This document shows positions 8,428-16,895 of a stretch of 64,000 nucleotides of DNA, piece after piece. Source of the stretch: JAFECT01 sp963838235 (lineage in GTDB: Bacteria > Pseudomonadota > Alphaproteobacteria > Caulobacterales > Caulobacteraceae); contig CAWIQJ010000003.1 in the NCBI GenBank assembly GCA_963838235.1, positions 124,001 through 188,000 of the forward strand, in the 5' to 3' direction. Position numbers and translations under genes: made by a program. The notes under the pieces are model-generated. The model saw only the letters and a list, made by a program, of their open reading frames with translations, ran no database searches and was not told the origin of the DNA. Numbering within the stretch: position 1 is the first letter of the stretch; each line of letters begins with the position of its first letter.

Positions 8428-9471
8428 TCAGGCCGCCTTGGCCTGGTCCGCGCGGTTTTCGAGAAAGGCGATCATGGCCCTCTCGAACCGTGTGCTCTCG
8501 GGGTTCGGCAAGGCCTCGGCGAGGCGACCTTCCGCGAAGGCTTCGAGCACGGCGGGATGGATGTAACTCGCCCGGGAGACGGTGGGCGTGTTGCCGAGGA
8601 TGGCGGCCACCGCCTTGATCGCGCGCATCGCGGCGCGCTTCGCCGCCGCTGCGGACTCGGGCGGAGGCTCCAGGCACAGCGCGCGCGCCGCCGACACGGT
8701 CGCCGCCCAGGTGCGGAAGTCCTTGGCCGAGAAGTCCTCGCCCATGGTCTCGCGGATGTAGGCGTTCACGTCGGCGGACTCGATCGGCGCGAGGTCGCCG
8801 GATTCATTGCGGTACTTGAAGAGACGCTGGCCCGGCAACTCCTCCAGACCGCGCACCAGCCGTGCGAGCCGGCGGTCGCGCACGCTTACGCGCTGTTCCA
8901 CGCCGCTCTTGCCGATGAAGTGAAACATCAGCGCCGCGCCATCGACCTCGATGTGACGCTTGTGCAGGGTGGTCAGGCCGAAGCTGTGGTTCTGGCGAGC
9001 GTATTCCTTGTTGCCGACGCGGATCAGGCTGATCTCGAGCAGGCGCACAGCGGTCGCCAGCACCTTTTCGCGCGAGGGTCCGCGCAGCGACAGATCGTGT
9101 TCGACGCGGTCGCGCAGTTTCGGCAGGGCGCGGCCGAAGGCGGGCAGGTGGCCGTACTTGGTCTCCGCGCGGCCGGCGTTCCAGCGATCGTGATAGCGGT
9201 ACTGCTTGCGCCCCCTGGCGTCGCGGCCCACCGCCTGGATGTGACCGCGCGGGTTGGGGCTGATCCAGACCTCGGTCCAAGCCGGCGGGATGGCGAGCGT
9301 GTGGATGCGCTCCAGGGTGTCGCGATCGTGCACGCGCGCGCCCTTGGGATCGCGATAGGCAAAGCCCTTTCCCGCGCCCCGGCGCGTGATTCCGGGCGCG
9401 TCGATGTGCGCGAAGACGAGCCCGCTATGGGCGGGCAGGACAGCGGCGGGGGCGAGGGTTGCGTCGGACAT
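8428..9471 (-). CDS. DNA topoisomerase IB
   Basis: 347 residues from the ATG at 9471. Poxvirus-type bacterial topoisomerase IB, relaxing supercoils through a 3'-phosphotyrosyl intermediate. Visible signatures: IPPAWTEVWISPNPRGHIQ with GRDARGRKQYRYH (N-terminal DNA-binding cap), RVGNKEYARQNHSFGLTTL with the catalytic Arg, KDFRTWAATVSAARAL, and the nucleophile tyrosine in TVSRASYIHPAVLEAF near the C-terminus. Length is typical for the bacterial enzymes. Divergent from rlmJ with 72 bases between them. Single-gene unit. Confidence 0.94.
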   Translation of the reverse strand: MSDATLAPAAVLPAHSGLVFAHIDAPGITRRGAGKGFAYRDPKGARVHDRDTLERIHTLAIPPAWTEVWISPNPRGHIQAVGRDARGRKQYRYHDRWNAGRAETKYGHLPAFGRALPKLRDRVEHDLSLRGPSREKVLATAVRLLEISLIRVGNKEYARQNHSFGLTTLHKRHIEVDGAALMFHFIGKSGVEQRVSVRDRRLARLVRGLEELPGQRLFKYRNESGDLAPIESADVNAYIRETMGEDFSAKDFRTWAATVSAARALCLEPPPESAAAAKRAAMRAIKAVAAILGNTPTVSRASYIHPAVLEAFAEGRLAEALPNPESTRFERAMIAFLENRADQAKAA

Positions 9472-9543
9472 GGCTCCCAGCAACGGTCCGGCACGGCTCA
9501 GGTTCCGGCTTGACGGACGGTCCTCGCGGGGCGAGAGGCGCGC

Positions 9544-10366
9544 GTGAACTATCGTCATGCCTACCACGCGGGGAATTTCGCCGACCTGGTCAAGCACGCG
9601 GCCCTGCTGCGCCTGCGCGACCGGTTGCTGGGTGACGCCGCGCCCCTGACCGTCATCGACACCCACGCCGGGCGCGGGTCGCTACGATGACCGACGAGGC
9701 CCAGGCGCGCTCCGGCGAGGCGGAGGCGGGCGTCGCGCGGCTGAGGACGGGAGCGACCTGCCGGGGGGCTGGACGACCTCGCGCGCACGTCCGCGCGCAA
9801 AATCCGGCCGGCGCGGTGACTGTGTACGACGGCTCGCCCGCGTTGATCCTCGAGCAGCTGCGGCCCCAGGACCGGTTCATCGCCTGCGAACTGAGCCCGA
9901 TGATCACGCGAGCGCTTAGTGCCGCGTCTCCTGGCAAGCATGCGGCGACGCGCGGCTCACCGACGGCTTCGCGGAAGCGGCCGGAGATCGCGCATACGCC
10001 TGGCCGCATGCTGGTACTGATCGACCCGCCGTTCGAGCGCGCCGATGACTATGTGCGCATCGTCGAGACGGCCGCCGCGGTGCGAACGGCCAAGCCGGAG
10101 GCGACGCTGCTGGCCTGGACGCCGCTGAAGGACCTGGAGACGCTCGACGGCTTCGTGCGGCGGCTGGAGGATGCGGGCCTGGACGCCCGATCTGCGAGAC
10201 CCGGCTCAGGCGCCTGACCGATCCGTTGCGGCTGAACGGCTGCGTCCTGGTTGATCAATGGTCCATCCGGTGCGTGCGAAGCTCTGCATTCAATCTCCAG
10301 CTTCATCAGAACGAACTGGGCGACGGAAACGCGTTGACGCGAACCTGGATCGTTGAGGGAGCCTAG
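9544..10366 (+). CDS. rlmJ: 23S rRNA (adenine2030-N6)-methyltransferase RlmJ, frameshifted
   Basis: The GTG start at 9544 gives NYRHAYHAGNFADLVKHAALL, the unmistakable RlmJ N-terminus, then THAGRG, where the frame breaks (about 9677). The next frame supplies NPAGAVTVYDGSPALILEQL, FIACELSP and the catalytic motif LVLIDPPFER. Further shifts occur near 9765, 9935, 10190 and 10310; the last frame ends in NALTRTWIVEGA at 10366. All pieces are collinear and sum to the usual ~280 residues. Modifies A2030 of 23S rRNA. Shifts look like sequence errors, though decay cannot be excluded because the gene is non-essential in E. coli. It borders the AT-rich island. Confidence 0.85.
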
Positions 10367-10486
10367 TCTGTATTGGCTAAATTTCCTCGATCGACCGCCC
10401 GAACGTGTGGCCGCATCGAGCAACCTACTTTTCAAGCTCAAATGGCGGTGGTACTATGACGGAAAGTTGTAGTACGGAGAAACGCC

Positions 10487-10687
10487 GTGGAATTCGTCGA
10501 ACTTTCCATGCTGTGCCTGCTGGTATTTAAACTTGTGAAGCTACTTGGACTAATTGCGATTGTGATCGTAGCCCTTAGGCTTGTTGAGGAAAAATCCTTC
10601 ATTAGCGACTGGCCAAAAGCGCTGGCGTTTGCAGTGGCGGCGGTTGTCGCTTTGTCCACCGTGATCTGTATGGGGCGGTTAAAGTAA
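10487..10687 (+). CDS. Small two-helix membrane protein, unknown
   Basis: 66 residues from a GTG at 10487 with a good ribosome binding site (GGAGA at 10476-10480). Two hydrophobic segments: about 5-33 (rich in Leu, Val, Ile) and about 44-62, joined by a short charged loop EEKSFISDWPK. No family recognised. Its stop codon abuts the stop of the convergent gene at 10688, so the pair is tail to tail with no spacer. Small membrane proteins in accessory islands can be toxins, holins or regulators, but nothing here decides. Existence supported by the ribosome binding site and composition. Confidence 0.5.
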   Translation: MEFVELSMLCLLVFKLVKLLGLIAIVIVALRLVEEKSFISDWPKALAFAVAAVVALSTVICMGRLK

Positions 10688-10966
10688 CTATTTCAGTGAT
10701 GTCGTTTTGCGGTTGTTCGTCTGCCGAGCTTCAAGGTTCGCTTCGATGTTGTTGAGCCGCGTTTTTATGCCCTCGACATCTTTTCGCGTGTCGATGGTCA
10801 CAACATCTTTCGAGATAGAGTGCATCTCCTGTTCCGCGTTACGGACAAACTGAAAAGCGCTAAATAATAGAGATAGTATGGCGATAACAGCTGAGGCAAG
10901 CGCGATCACGTTTACTGTAGCAAATTTCGCCAGCAGGCCCTTTACCTTTTTATCCAGGCGCTTCAA
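10688..10966 (-). CDS. Small membrane-anchored coiled-coil protein, unknown
   Basis: 92 residues with a TTG start at 10966 (start uncertain; no strong ribosome binding site). A basic N-terminus (KRLDKKVKGLLAK) precedes one strong transmembrane helix at about 18-40, followed by a hydrophilic, probably coiled-coil tail (KDVEGIKTRLNNIEANLEAR). The layout, with an N-in helix and an exposed coiled coil, is like small phage or island membrane proteins. No homology recognised. It is the nearest gene downstream of the broken kinase unit on the same strand, about 170 bases away. Confidence 0.5.
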   Translation of the reverse strand: MKRLDKKVKGLLAKFATVNVIALASAVIAILSLLFSAFQFVRNAEQEMHSISKDVVTIDTRKDVEGIKTRLNNIEANLEARQTNNRKTTSLK

Positions 10967-11136
10967 GCCCCGAACGTGGACGAGTAGGGCGTTTCCGGGG
11001 GGCCCTCCGCCGGTCGCGTGTTCTAGGTAATTGTCGAGTGTCTGGCGTTTTCAGTTTCGAGCCCGGAACAGAGCGCTCATGGGGTCGCCAACCCACTCGG
11101 GACAGCGGCCTCTTTTTCCAAGATGTCTTTGAAAAT

Positions 11137-11691
11137 TCAAAATATAAAAAAGGGAGGGGGTGGTCGCGATCGGCGCGCCCGAGGGCTTCGCGGTCGATCT
11201 CGGGGCGATACGTCTAACAAGGACTTGTTGAGAGCCTCGAGGTAAGAGCGCGTGATATTCAGCTCAATCGCTCGGCGCGCTCGCGTATGCGCCTTAACTG
11301 CTCATCGAGAGAGCAGGACAGAAGAATAACGACGCTGCGAGGCAGCGTTCTCGAATGAAGTTCGTTCAGTAATTCTCCGAAGATCTCTTTCTGTTTGCCT
11401 CTAGCGTCACGTTTCAGTAAGCGTCATCGAGAATAAGTGAGAAGTCCGAGACAAAGGCGTCGCCGTTTGGCGCGCCATGGGCCCTAAGCTGGCTCGCATG
11501 CAGAAGCGCGAAGGCGACTTCAGTTTCAAACGACACCCCAGCGGATCCTGATAAAAGCTCGAGAGAAACGGGTTTGTTTGGAAATCCTCTAATATAATCG
11601 AGAGCTGGGCTTCCATCGAAATTGTATGAGCTAGCGTCGTCTTGCCGGTTGCAATCCCGCCGACGATTTCCACGAGAAAGGGATGGCTCAC
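11137..11691 (-). pseudogene. Deoxynucleoside kinase-like domain, multiply frameshifted
   Basis: Begins SHPFLVEIVGGIATGKTTLA (a P-loop typical of the dCK/dGK deoxynucleoside kinase family), then IILEDFQTNPFLSSFYQDP. A G lost from a G-run near 11540 moves it to the frame with FETEVAFALLHASQLRAHG and VSDFSLILDDAY. Shifts near 11415 and 11280 lead to KQKEIFGELLNELHSRTLP, VVILLSCSLDEQLRRIRERA (the family's LID-type arginines) and LNITRSYLEALNKSLL. A GTG at 11691 could be its own start, or it may be the C-terminal domain of the unit upstream, which leads directly into it. Would phosphorylate deoxynucleosides if intact. Family assignment is good; whether it is a real pseudogene or an error-laden gene is open. 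Confidence 0.7.
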
Positions 11692-13203
11692 GTAGTTTGC
11701 CTTGGAGCGCGAGGTACCCAGTTAACTTTTCAACGGCGACCGCAATCGACTGATCATTCTCAAGGATGAGATCGGCGAATTCAAACATACCTTGCACGCG
11801 GCGTTCAACGGGGTGAGCCGATGCTGCTCGGAAATCTCCGTCGGGAGTGTCAATCATATAGCGTATTTCGCGGTTCTCTTACACGCTGGTCACATAAACA
11901 TGTCGCAGAGAGGCGCTTACCATTTCATACCAAAACGCGTAGTCCTCCGGAAATCGCAACCCATCAATAACAACCTTGTCTTTGTCCTAAACTTGATCCA
12001 AGAGCTTGTGGCCGAGCCACCGCTGTCCGCTCAGTTCGTTGATCTCCTCACCCAGGGCCTGAAGATTGGCTCGATTGATCGAAATACCCTTTGAGCGAAG
12101 TTCGTCAGCCAGGATTTCGCTATATCGCGCATAGGTAAATCCGGCCTTCTCCAGATGGCGCGCGAGCGTAGTTTTGCCAGCTGATATTGGACCGCTAAAC
12201 GCCACAAGTGTTTTTCCGGTCCAACGACCTGATCCGCTCGATAGGTCGGGAATAATCGAATACTCTTCATCGATGTTTCCCAGCGCTTCAAATCGACCGT
12301 CTATGAAGAAAAGTGCGACAACTGCAGATGTAATCGCGTCTAATTCATCATGAGATATTTCAGAGGAAATGAATTCGCCTCGGACGCCAAAATCTTGCAG
12401 GCCGGCGCTCAATAAATCCAGCTCTCGGCGTTTACGCACGATGCCCATAATGTCCTGGGCGGCGCCGGGATAGATTTCGATGACGGGGACGCCTTTTGCC
12501 CGAAGGCTGGCCGCAAGCGCGATCCCGCGAGCAGTCATTTTTTGCATACTGTTGATGAGGCTAGGATAAACGTTGACGCCACGCCGCTTGAGTATATTTT
12601 CGCACTCACGAAGGATTCCAAATTCGCGTCGGCCGGGGTCGTCGTCGAAAGCGGTCTTCCGACCCGTGGAAGCGAAAGGGGCGAGTCAATCGAAACGACC
12701 TTCGGCTTTGCGCGCAGCACCGCGTCCACAAGCTCCAAAATCAGGGCCGATGCGTGCGGTCACGGCGACGCAGTTCGTCGACGTGCGAAAACGGGCGCTT
12801 GGCTCTCGGAACCGGTAAGGTCAATTCCAACGACAACTGCGTCGCCGATTTTGAGACTCGCTCGTGTAATCAGTGGATAGCTTGGTCCGTCGTAAGCGGG
12901 GAGGGGCGACGTCTTTGCTTCATCCAGCACCAATGGGCTGGCTCGATCGCTGAATTTTGGTAACGCGGCCAACTGTTTCGCGGGCAATGCTCCGGCTAAA
13001 ATGCGACTCACAGCCAAGTGAAAAATATATTTCATGCCCTCAACGTCAGCATGATTATAGGTCACCAACTTCAGTAGAGAATCTACATTCCCGCGCCTAT
13101 ACTCCGCCCAAAGTTCAACTGCTTGAAATCCGGTAGTTTTAGATATTTCTTCTGATCGCTCTAAGCCAATTTGCTGTTCAATAGCCTTTTGGCCGCCAGT
13201 CAT
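11692..13203 (-). pseudogene. RNase_H_2 (C-terminal part) - DUF429 - nucleotide kinase-like multidomain protein, broken
   Basis: Reading 13203 downward: KAIEQQIGLERSEEI, GFQAVELWAEYRRGN and LVTYNHADVEGM are the C-terminal third of a YprB-like RNase_H_2 exonuclease domain, with the earlier DEDD residues missing. After a linker comes DUF429: VVVGIDLTGSES, VVSIDSPLSLPR, then (shifted) GVNVYPSLINSMQKMTARG and VPVIEIYPGAAQDIMGI. A P-loop kinase domain follows (LVAFSGPISAGKTTLARHL, VIDGLRFPEDYAF, HPVERRVQGMFEFADLILEN), like dephospho-CoA or deoxynucleotide monophosphate kinases. Frameshifts lie near 12770 and 12670; in-frame stops TAG (11987-11989) and TAA (11879-11881) interrupt the kinase. Domain order is seen directly; joint function is unknown. 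Confidence 0.65.
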
Positions 13204-13285
13204 TCTGCTCGCTTTCCGGGTGGGTCGCGGTTACACTGGGGGAACCCGGCGGGGCGGCCAAGACTTGGCTTGCAGGAGGCGACGC

Positions 13286-14998
13286 ATGACGACCGTTCCT
13301 GACGATCCCGGTAGCGAAGATTCCAACCCCCAGGTCGGCGACGCACCTGAAACCGGCGCGGTTGCGGAAGACCGGCGCGCGACGCCGAAACCCGCCGCAA
13401 AAAAGACCACCGTCCGGCGCGCGTCGCATGGCGACGCCCAGGTCCTGATCGCGGGCGCCGGCCCGACCGGTCTGGTGCTGGCCCTGTGGCTGACGCACCT
13501 GGGCGTGCGCGTGCGCATCTTCGACAAGCTGATGCAGTCGGGGACCACCTCGCGCGCGCTGGCGGTGCAGGGCCGCACGCTCGAGCTCTACCGTCAGCTC
13601 GACCTGGCGGACGCCGTGGTTGAGGCCGGTCACCGCGTGGCCGCGGTGAATCTCTGGGTGAAGGGCGAGAAGAAGGTTCGCGTCCCCCTCGAGGACATCG
13701 GCGTGGGGCTCGGCCCCTATCCGGATCCGATCGTTTTTCCGCAGGACCAGCACGAGGCCCTGCTGATCGACAAGTTGAAGAGCCTCGGCGTCGAGGTCGA
13801 GCGCGGTTTCGAACTGATCGATTTCGACGACGACGGGCGCGGGATCACCGCGCGGTTCAAGGCTCAGGACGGCGAGATCGTCTCGATGACCGCCGACTGG
13901 ATCGCCGGCTGCGACGGCGCGCGCTCGGCCGTGCGCCACCGCATCGGCGTCGGATTCCGCGGCGGCGAGTATGCGCGGGTCTTTTATGTCGCCGACGCCG
14001 AGATCAGCGGGCCGGTGGGCGACGGTGAACTGCATGTGGCCGTGGACACCTCCGACTTCCTGGCGGTGTTTCCGATGAAAGGCGAGGGGCGCGCGCGCCT
14101 GGTCGGTGCGGTGTTGTCGAGCCTGCAGGATGTCGAGCTCGATTGGAACGACGTCAGTCCCGACATCCTCAAGCGGCTCAACGTCACCGTCGACAAGGTC
14201 AACTGGTTTTCGACCTATCGCGTGCATCACCGCGTCGCGGACCACTTCCGCGTCGGTCGCGCCTTCCTGCTCGGCGACGCCGCGCACATCCACAGCCCGG
14301 TCGGCGGCCAGGGCATGAACACCGGCATCGGCGACGCCATCAATCTGGCGTGGAAGCTCGCCGCGGTGCTGAAAGGCGCCGCGCCCGCGCGCATGCTCGA
14401 CAGTTACAACGACGAACGCGTCGCCTTCGCACGCAAGCTGGTTGCGACCACCGATCAGGTGTTCACCGTGGCGAGCGATCCCAGCCCGTTGGCGCAGTTC
14501 GGCCGCATGGAGCTGCTGCCGTTCGTCCTGCCGATCGCGTTCCATATGGAAGGCGCCAAGCGGTTCCTGTGGCGCACCGTGTCGCAGATCGGTGTGAACT
14601 ATCACGGCGGCGCCTTGAGCGCGGGCGGCGCGGGTTCTGTGCGCGGCGGCGACCGACTCGCGTGGGTGAAGCCGTCGCGGCGCGGTGCGAAGGACAATTT
14701 CGCATCCCTCGACGGGCTCGACTGGCAGGTCCACGTCTATGGCGAGGCGACGCCCGCCCTGAAGGACGCCTGCGCGCGGCGGGGCCTGAAGCTGAACGTC
14801 CTCGCCTGGCGCGAGGCGACGCGCGCGGTGGGCTTGATGCAGAACGCCGCCTATCTGGTGCGGCCCGACGGCTATGTGGGCCTGGCCGACCCCCACGCCT
14901 CGGCGATGAACCTCGAGCACTATCTCGACAGCCGCGATCTGTCCGCGCTCGGCGCCCCGCGGGCGCCGTCCCGGGCCGCCGAAACGGAGCCGGGCTGA
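13286..14998 (+). CDS. FAD-dependent aromatic monooxygenase (PheA/TfdB family)
   Basis: 570 residues from the ATG at 13286, with AGGAGG at 13274-13279. Class A flavoprotein hydroxylase: Rossmann motif GAGPTG at 57-62 (AQVLIAGAGPTGLVLALWL), the DG motif IAGCDGARSAVRHRIG, and the second FAD motif FLLGDAAHIHSPVGGQGMNTGIGDAINLAWKL. A thioredoxin-like C-terminal domain, common in the phenol-hydroxylase branch, ends in PDGYVGLADP. Substrate is not predictable; polyketide or phenolic hydroxylation is usual. The ~50-residue N-terminal extension is charged and low complexity. It is adjacent to the AT-rich island but has the GC-rich composition of the host. Single gene. Confidence 0.9.
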   Translation: MTTVPDDPGSEDSNPQVGDAPETGAVAEDRRATPKPAAKKTTVRRASHGDAQVLIAGAGPTGLVLALWLTHLGVRVRIFDKLMQSGTTSRALAVQGRTLELYRQLDLADAVVEAGHRVAAVNLWVKGEKKVRVPLEDIGVGLGPYPDPIVFPQDQHEALLIDKLKSLGVEVERGFELIDFDDDGRGITARFKAQDGEIVSMTADWIAGCDGARSAVRHRIGVGFRGGEYARVFYVADAEISGPVGDGELHVAVDTSDFLAVFPMKGEGRARLVGAVLSSLQDVELDWNDVSPDILKRLNVTVDKVNWFSTYRVHHRVADHFRVGRAFLLGDAAHIHSPVGGQGMNTGIGDAINLAWKLAAVLKGAAPARMLDSYNDERVAFARKLVATTDQVFTVASDPSPLAQFGRMELLPFVLPIAFHMEGAKRFLWRTVSQIGVNYHGGALSAGGAGSVRGGDRLAWVKPSRRGAKDNFASLDGLDWQVHVYGEATPALKDACARRGLKLNVLAWREATRAVGLMQNAAYLVRPDGYVGLADPHASAMNLEHYLDSRDLSALGAPRAPSRAAETEPG

Positions 14999-15267
14999 GC
15001 CGAGCGCTCGTCGTTGGCGATTCCCTCGCGGACCGCGACCCAGGCGTAGGAGTTCATGACGCGACGTTTCTTCGAGAGCTTCGTGTGCGAGAGCGACTGG
15101 TCGGAGACGGCGAGGTCCCGTACCGAAAAAAATGCCGGACCGTCCGTCTCGGTCTTTCAGAGGCGGCTCCTGCGCCGCAGCCCTTGGAGAACGCGGCGCC
15201 GGTAGGCATGATCTGGTCGCTGACGGAAGGCTGCCTGCGCTTGAATTTTGGGAACGAGGGCGAAGAC

Positions 15268-15783
15268 ATGGCGGGATCATCGACAGAAAAGTCTGCGGTC
15301 ACCCGGTCGACGCCCCCGGCAGGCCAGCCCGCCGCACGGTTCGGCGACATGGCGCCCACGTTGGTCGTGGCGCTCGCTGCGCTCGCGCTGGCTAGCTGCG
15401 CAGGCATGACCGGCGCCGGGACGCCGGCCTACGACGACGCGACGTTCGAGGCGATGCTCACCGATGCCTACAAGGCCTGCATGGCGAAGGCTCGTGCTAT
15501 GCGTCCGCAGCAGGAATGCCATGCGCATGAAGAGGAGCGCCAGGACGCCATCCTCGCCGACGAATTCCAGACGGCGCTTCTCCGACGACCCGGCCAGCGC
15601 CAGCGGATGGAGCGGGAGCAGGCCGCCTGGAAAGCCGCCAGCGAGGCCAGATGTACGGCGATCGGCCGGCTTCCGGGATCGATGCATTCGCTCGAGGCCG
15701 AGGATTGTTTTCTCGAAGCCACGATCCAGCGCCGCATCGAACTCGCACACAAGCCGGCAGAGGTTTACCGCCGGCCAAGTTAG
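15268..15783 (+). CDS. Putative lipoprotein with LprI-like (DUF1311) domain
   Basis: 171 residues from the ATG at 15268; an ATG at 15349 would give a classic short signal peptide, VVALAALALASC, with a lipobox (LASC) and is the more likely functional start. The mature part has the DUF1311/LprI pattern: C..AM, then QQECHAHEEERQD, RRPGQRQRMEREQAAWKAASEARC and EDCFLEATIQRRIELA, with spaced Cys residues. LprI proteins include lysozyme inhibitors, so an envelope-protection role is possible. Preceded by 269 bases (14999-15267) with nothing recognisable. Moderate confidence in the family, good in the lipoprotein call. Confidence 0.72.
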   Translation: MAGSSTEKSAVTRSTPPAGQPAARFGDMAPTLVVALAALALASCAGMTGAGTPAYDDATFEAMLTDAYKACMAKARAMRPQQECHAHEEERQDAILADEFQTALLRRPGQRQRMEREQAAWKAASEARCTAIGRLPGSMHSLEAEDCFLEATIQRRIELAHKPAEVYRRPS

Positions 15784-15894
15784 AGCGCGTTGCGCAAAAG
15801 CGAAACCCGGTTTTGCGGTCACACCACGCTCGAATGTTTGATTCTAGAACGCGATGCGATCAGATCGTATCATCCGATCGCATCGTGCTCTGGT

Positions 15895-16191
15895 TCAGCC
15901 GCAGGTGACCGATTTTACAATTTCAGTTTTTGCATCCCAGACGATGTCCATGCGGCCTTCAACGTAGTCCATGGTGACCACCTGGTTGGTCGAATATATC
16001 CGCCAGCGTGCGCCTTGAGGCGGCGCGGGAATAGCGGACTTCAGTTTGCCGAGGAGCCATTGGTATTTCGAAGCCCCGCAGGAATCGGCCGTCATACTCA
16101 CGACTCCGGACGCGGTTTGCGCCGCACTCGCAAGCGGTGCGGCGGTTGCTGACAGGGCTCCGGCAAACGCCAACACCAAAACGAACGTCAT
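15895..16191 (-). CDS. Secreted I78-family peptidase inhibitor-like protein
   Basis: 98 residues from the ATG at 16191 (an ATG at 16200 adds three). A signal peptide (FVLVLAFAGALSATAAPLASA) is followed by the Elastase-inhibitor/I78 core: DSCGASKYQWLLGKLKSAIP, then NQVVTMDYVEGRMDIVWD and a terminal VTCG, with the two family cysteines. I78 inhibitors block serine peptidases through a potato inhibitor I-like fold and are exported. The protein matches the family's usual ~70-residue mature size. It is the last in a row of minus-strand exported proteins (15895-17600), but gaps of >150 bases make one transcript uncertain. Confidence 0.8.
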   Translation of the reverse strand: MTFVLVLAFAGALSATAAPLASAAQTASGVVSMTADSCGASKYQWLLGKLKSAIPAPPQGARWRIYSTNQVVTMDYVEGRMDIVWDAKTEIVKSVTCG

Positions 16192-16346
16192 CGGATCCAC
16201 CTTAGTAAGCTGCAGGCAGCTTTGCCAAAAAACGAGCCATCCCCATTTGAGGACGGCCTCCGCCCTGAGGTTGCGACTTGGCCTAACTGCAGGCGCGCAA
16301 GACTGCGGCCGCCGGCCTCATTGCTTCTCAGGCGCGATGCGCCGCC

Positions 16347-16529
16347 CTAGCCCTTGGGAGGGGGTGGCGGAGGCGGAGGTGGTTCCTGGGTGCATTTGCC
16401 GTGAACGGTTGTCCCCGGAACGCACTTGGCCAGCGCGGGCGCCGCATTGACGATTGTCATCGCAGCGAGCGACACAATGCAGCCCAGGCCTATGGCCTTG
16501 GTAGCGCCACTCAGTTGCATGGATGTCAT
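16347..16529 (-). CDS. Small secreted proline-tailed protein, unknown
   Basis: 60 residues. Signal peptide about 1-34 (IGLGCIVSLAAMTIVNAAPALA), leaving a 26-residue mature peptide KCVPGTTVHGKCTQE plus a run of nine prolines and KG. Two cysteines spaced by ten residues may form a disulfide. The start at 16529 has GAGGAGA just upstream. It resembles the next upstream gene (16562-16777) in plan: signal, Cys pair(s), poly-Pro tail ending PKG. They are probably diverged duplicates. No known family. Real gene supported by signal, ribosome binding site and the paralogue. Confidence 0.6.
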   Translation of the reverse strand: MTSMQLSGATKAIGLGCIVSLAAMTIVNAAPALAKCVPGTTVHGKCTQEPPPPPPPPPKG

Positions 16530-16561
16530 GACGGTCTCCTCTGAATGAATCCGCGGCTATG

Positions 16562-16777
16562 TCATCCCTTTGGGGGGACGGGCTTTGCCGGCGGCGTGGG
16601 CGGAGGCGGCGGGAGGGGTGGCAGATTCGTACAGGCCTGCTTGACGCAAACCTTGTGGCCATTCACCGTGTCCCATGCCGAGCAGTGGCACTCCAATGCA
16701 TGCGCCGCGGTGCAGAAAAGCATCAGCGGCGACACCGCCATAGCCGTCAACAAGGCGCGAGCCTTGAAAGTCTTCAT
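16562..16777 (-). CDS. Small secreted Cys-rich, proline-tailed protein, unknown
   Basis: 71 residues from the ATG at 16777, with GGAGAAGGATC directly before it; a longer in-frame extension to 17053 lacks gene-like character. Signal peptide about 1-28 (KARALLTAMAVSPLMLFCTAAHA), then LECHCSAWDTVNGHKVCVKQAC with four cysteines (CxC...C...C) and a Pro-rich tail ending PKPVPPKG-like. Possibly two disulfides, or a small metal site. Paralogous in layout to the neighbour at 16347-16529. Function unknown. Confidence 0.6.
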   Translation of the reverse strand: MKTFKARALLTAMAVSPLMLFCTAAHALECHCSAWDTVNGHKVCVKQACTNLPPLPPPPPTPPAKPVPPKG

Positions 16778-16895
16778 GATCCTTCTCCATCCTCTTTTTC
16801 GGGCCGCTTCTCGCTGCCCATATTGCCCGAGACGGACACAATCAGATTTTTTGGCGAGGAAGTCGACCTGATCGTCAGCCTTCACCCGGGCGGGT

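Larger units (their letters stand above)
10367..13203. other. AT-richer accessory island between rlmJ and an FAD monooxygenase
   Basis: Base composition drops visibly (many stretches near 50% G+C) relative to the GC-rich flanks, and codon use changes to AT-ending codons. It contains two small membrane proteins and a broken minus-strand unit of nucleic acid and nucleotide enzymes. The right border coincides with an N-terminally truncated RNase_H_2 domain, and the left border with the rlmJ stop. No integrase, transposase, tRNA or clear direct repeat is seen at the borders. 10967-11136 and 10367-10486 hold no recognisable gene. Horizontal acquisition is inference from composition and truncation. 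Confidence 0.65.

Noticed and set aside
11414..12547. Stop-codon reassignment (TAG/TAA as Gln) in the island
   Set aside because: Only two events, alongside frameshifts; neighbouring small genes use standard stops. Decay or error is simpler.
10367..13203. Prophage or integrative element with integrase
   Set aside because: No integrase, capsid, tail or att-like repeat found; only composition and a truncated domain mark the island.
13178..15280. 700-codon open frame on minus opposite the FAD monooxygenase
   Set aside because: Arg/Ala/His-rich translation with no domain; the plus strand encodes a clear flavoprotein. Long antisense frames are common in GC-rich DNA.
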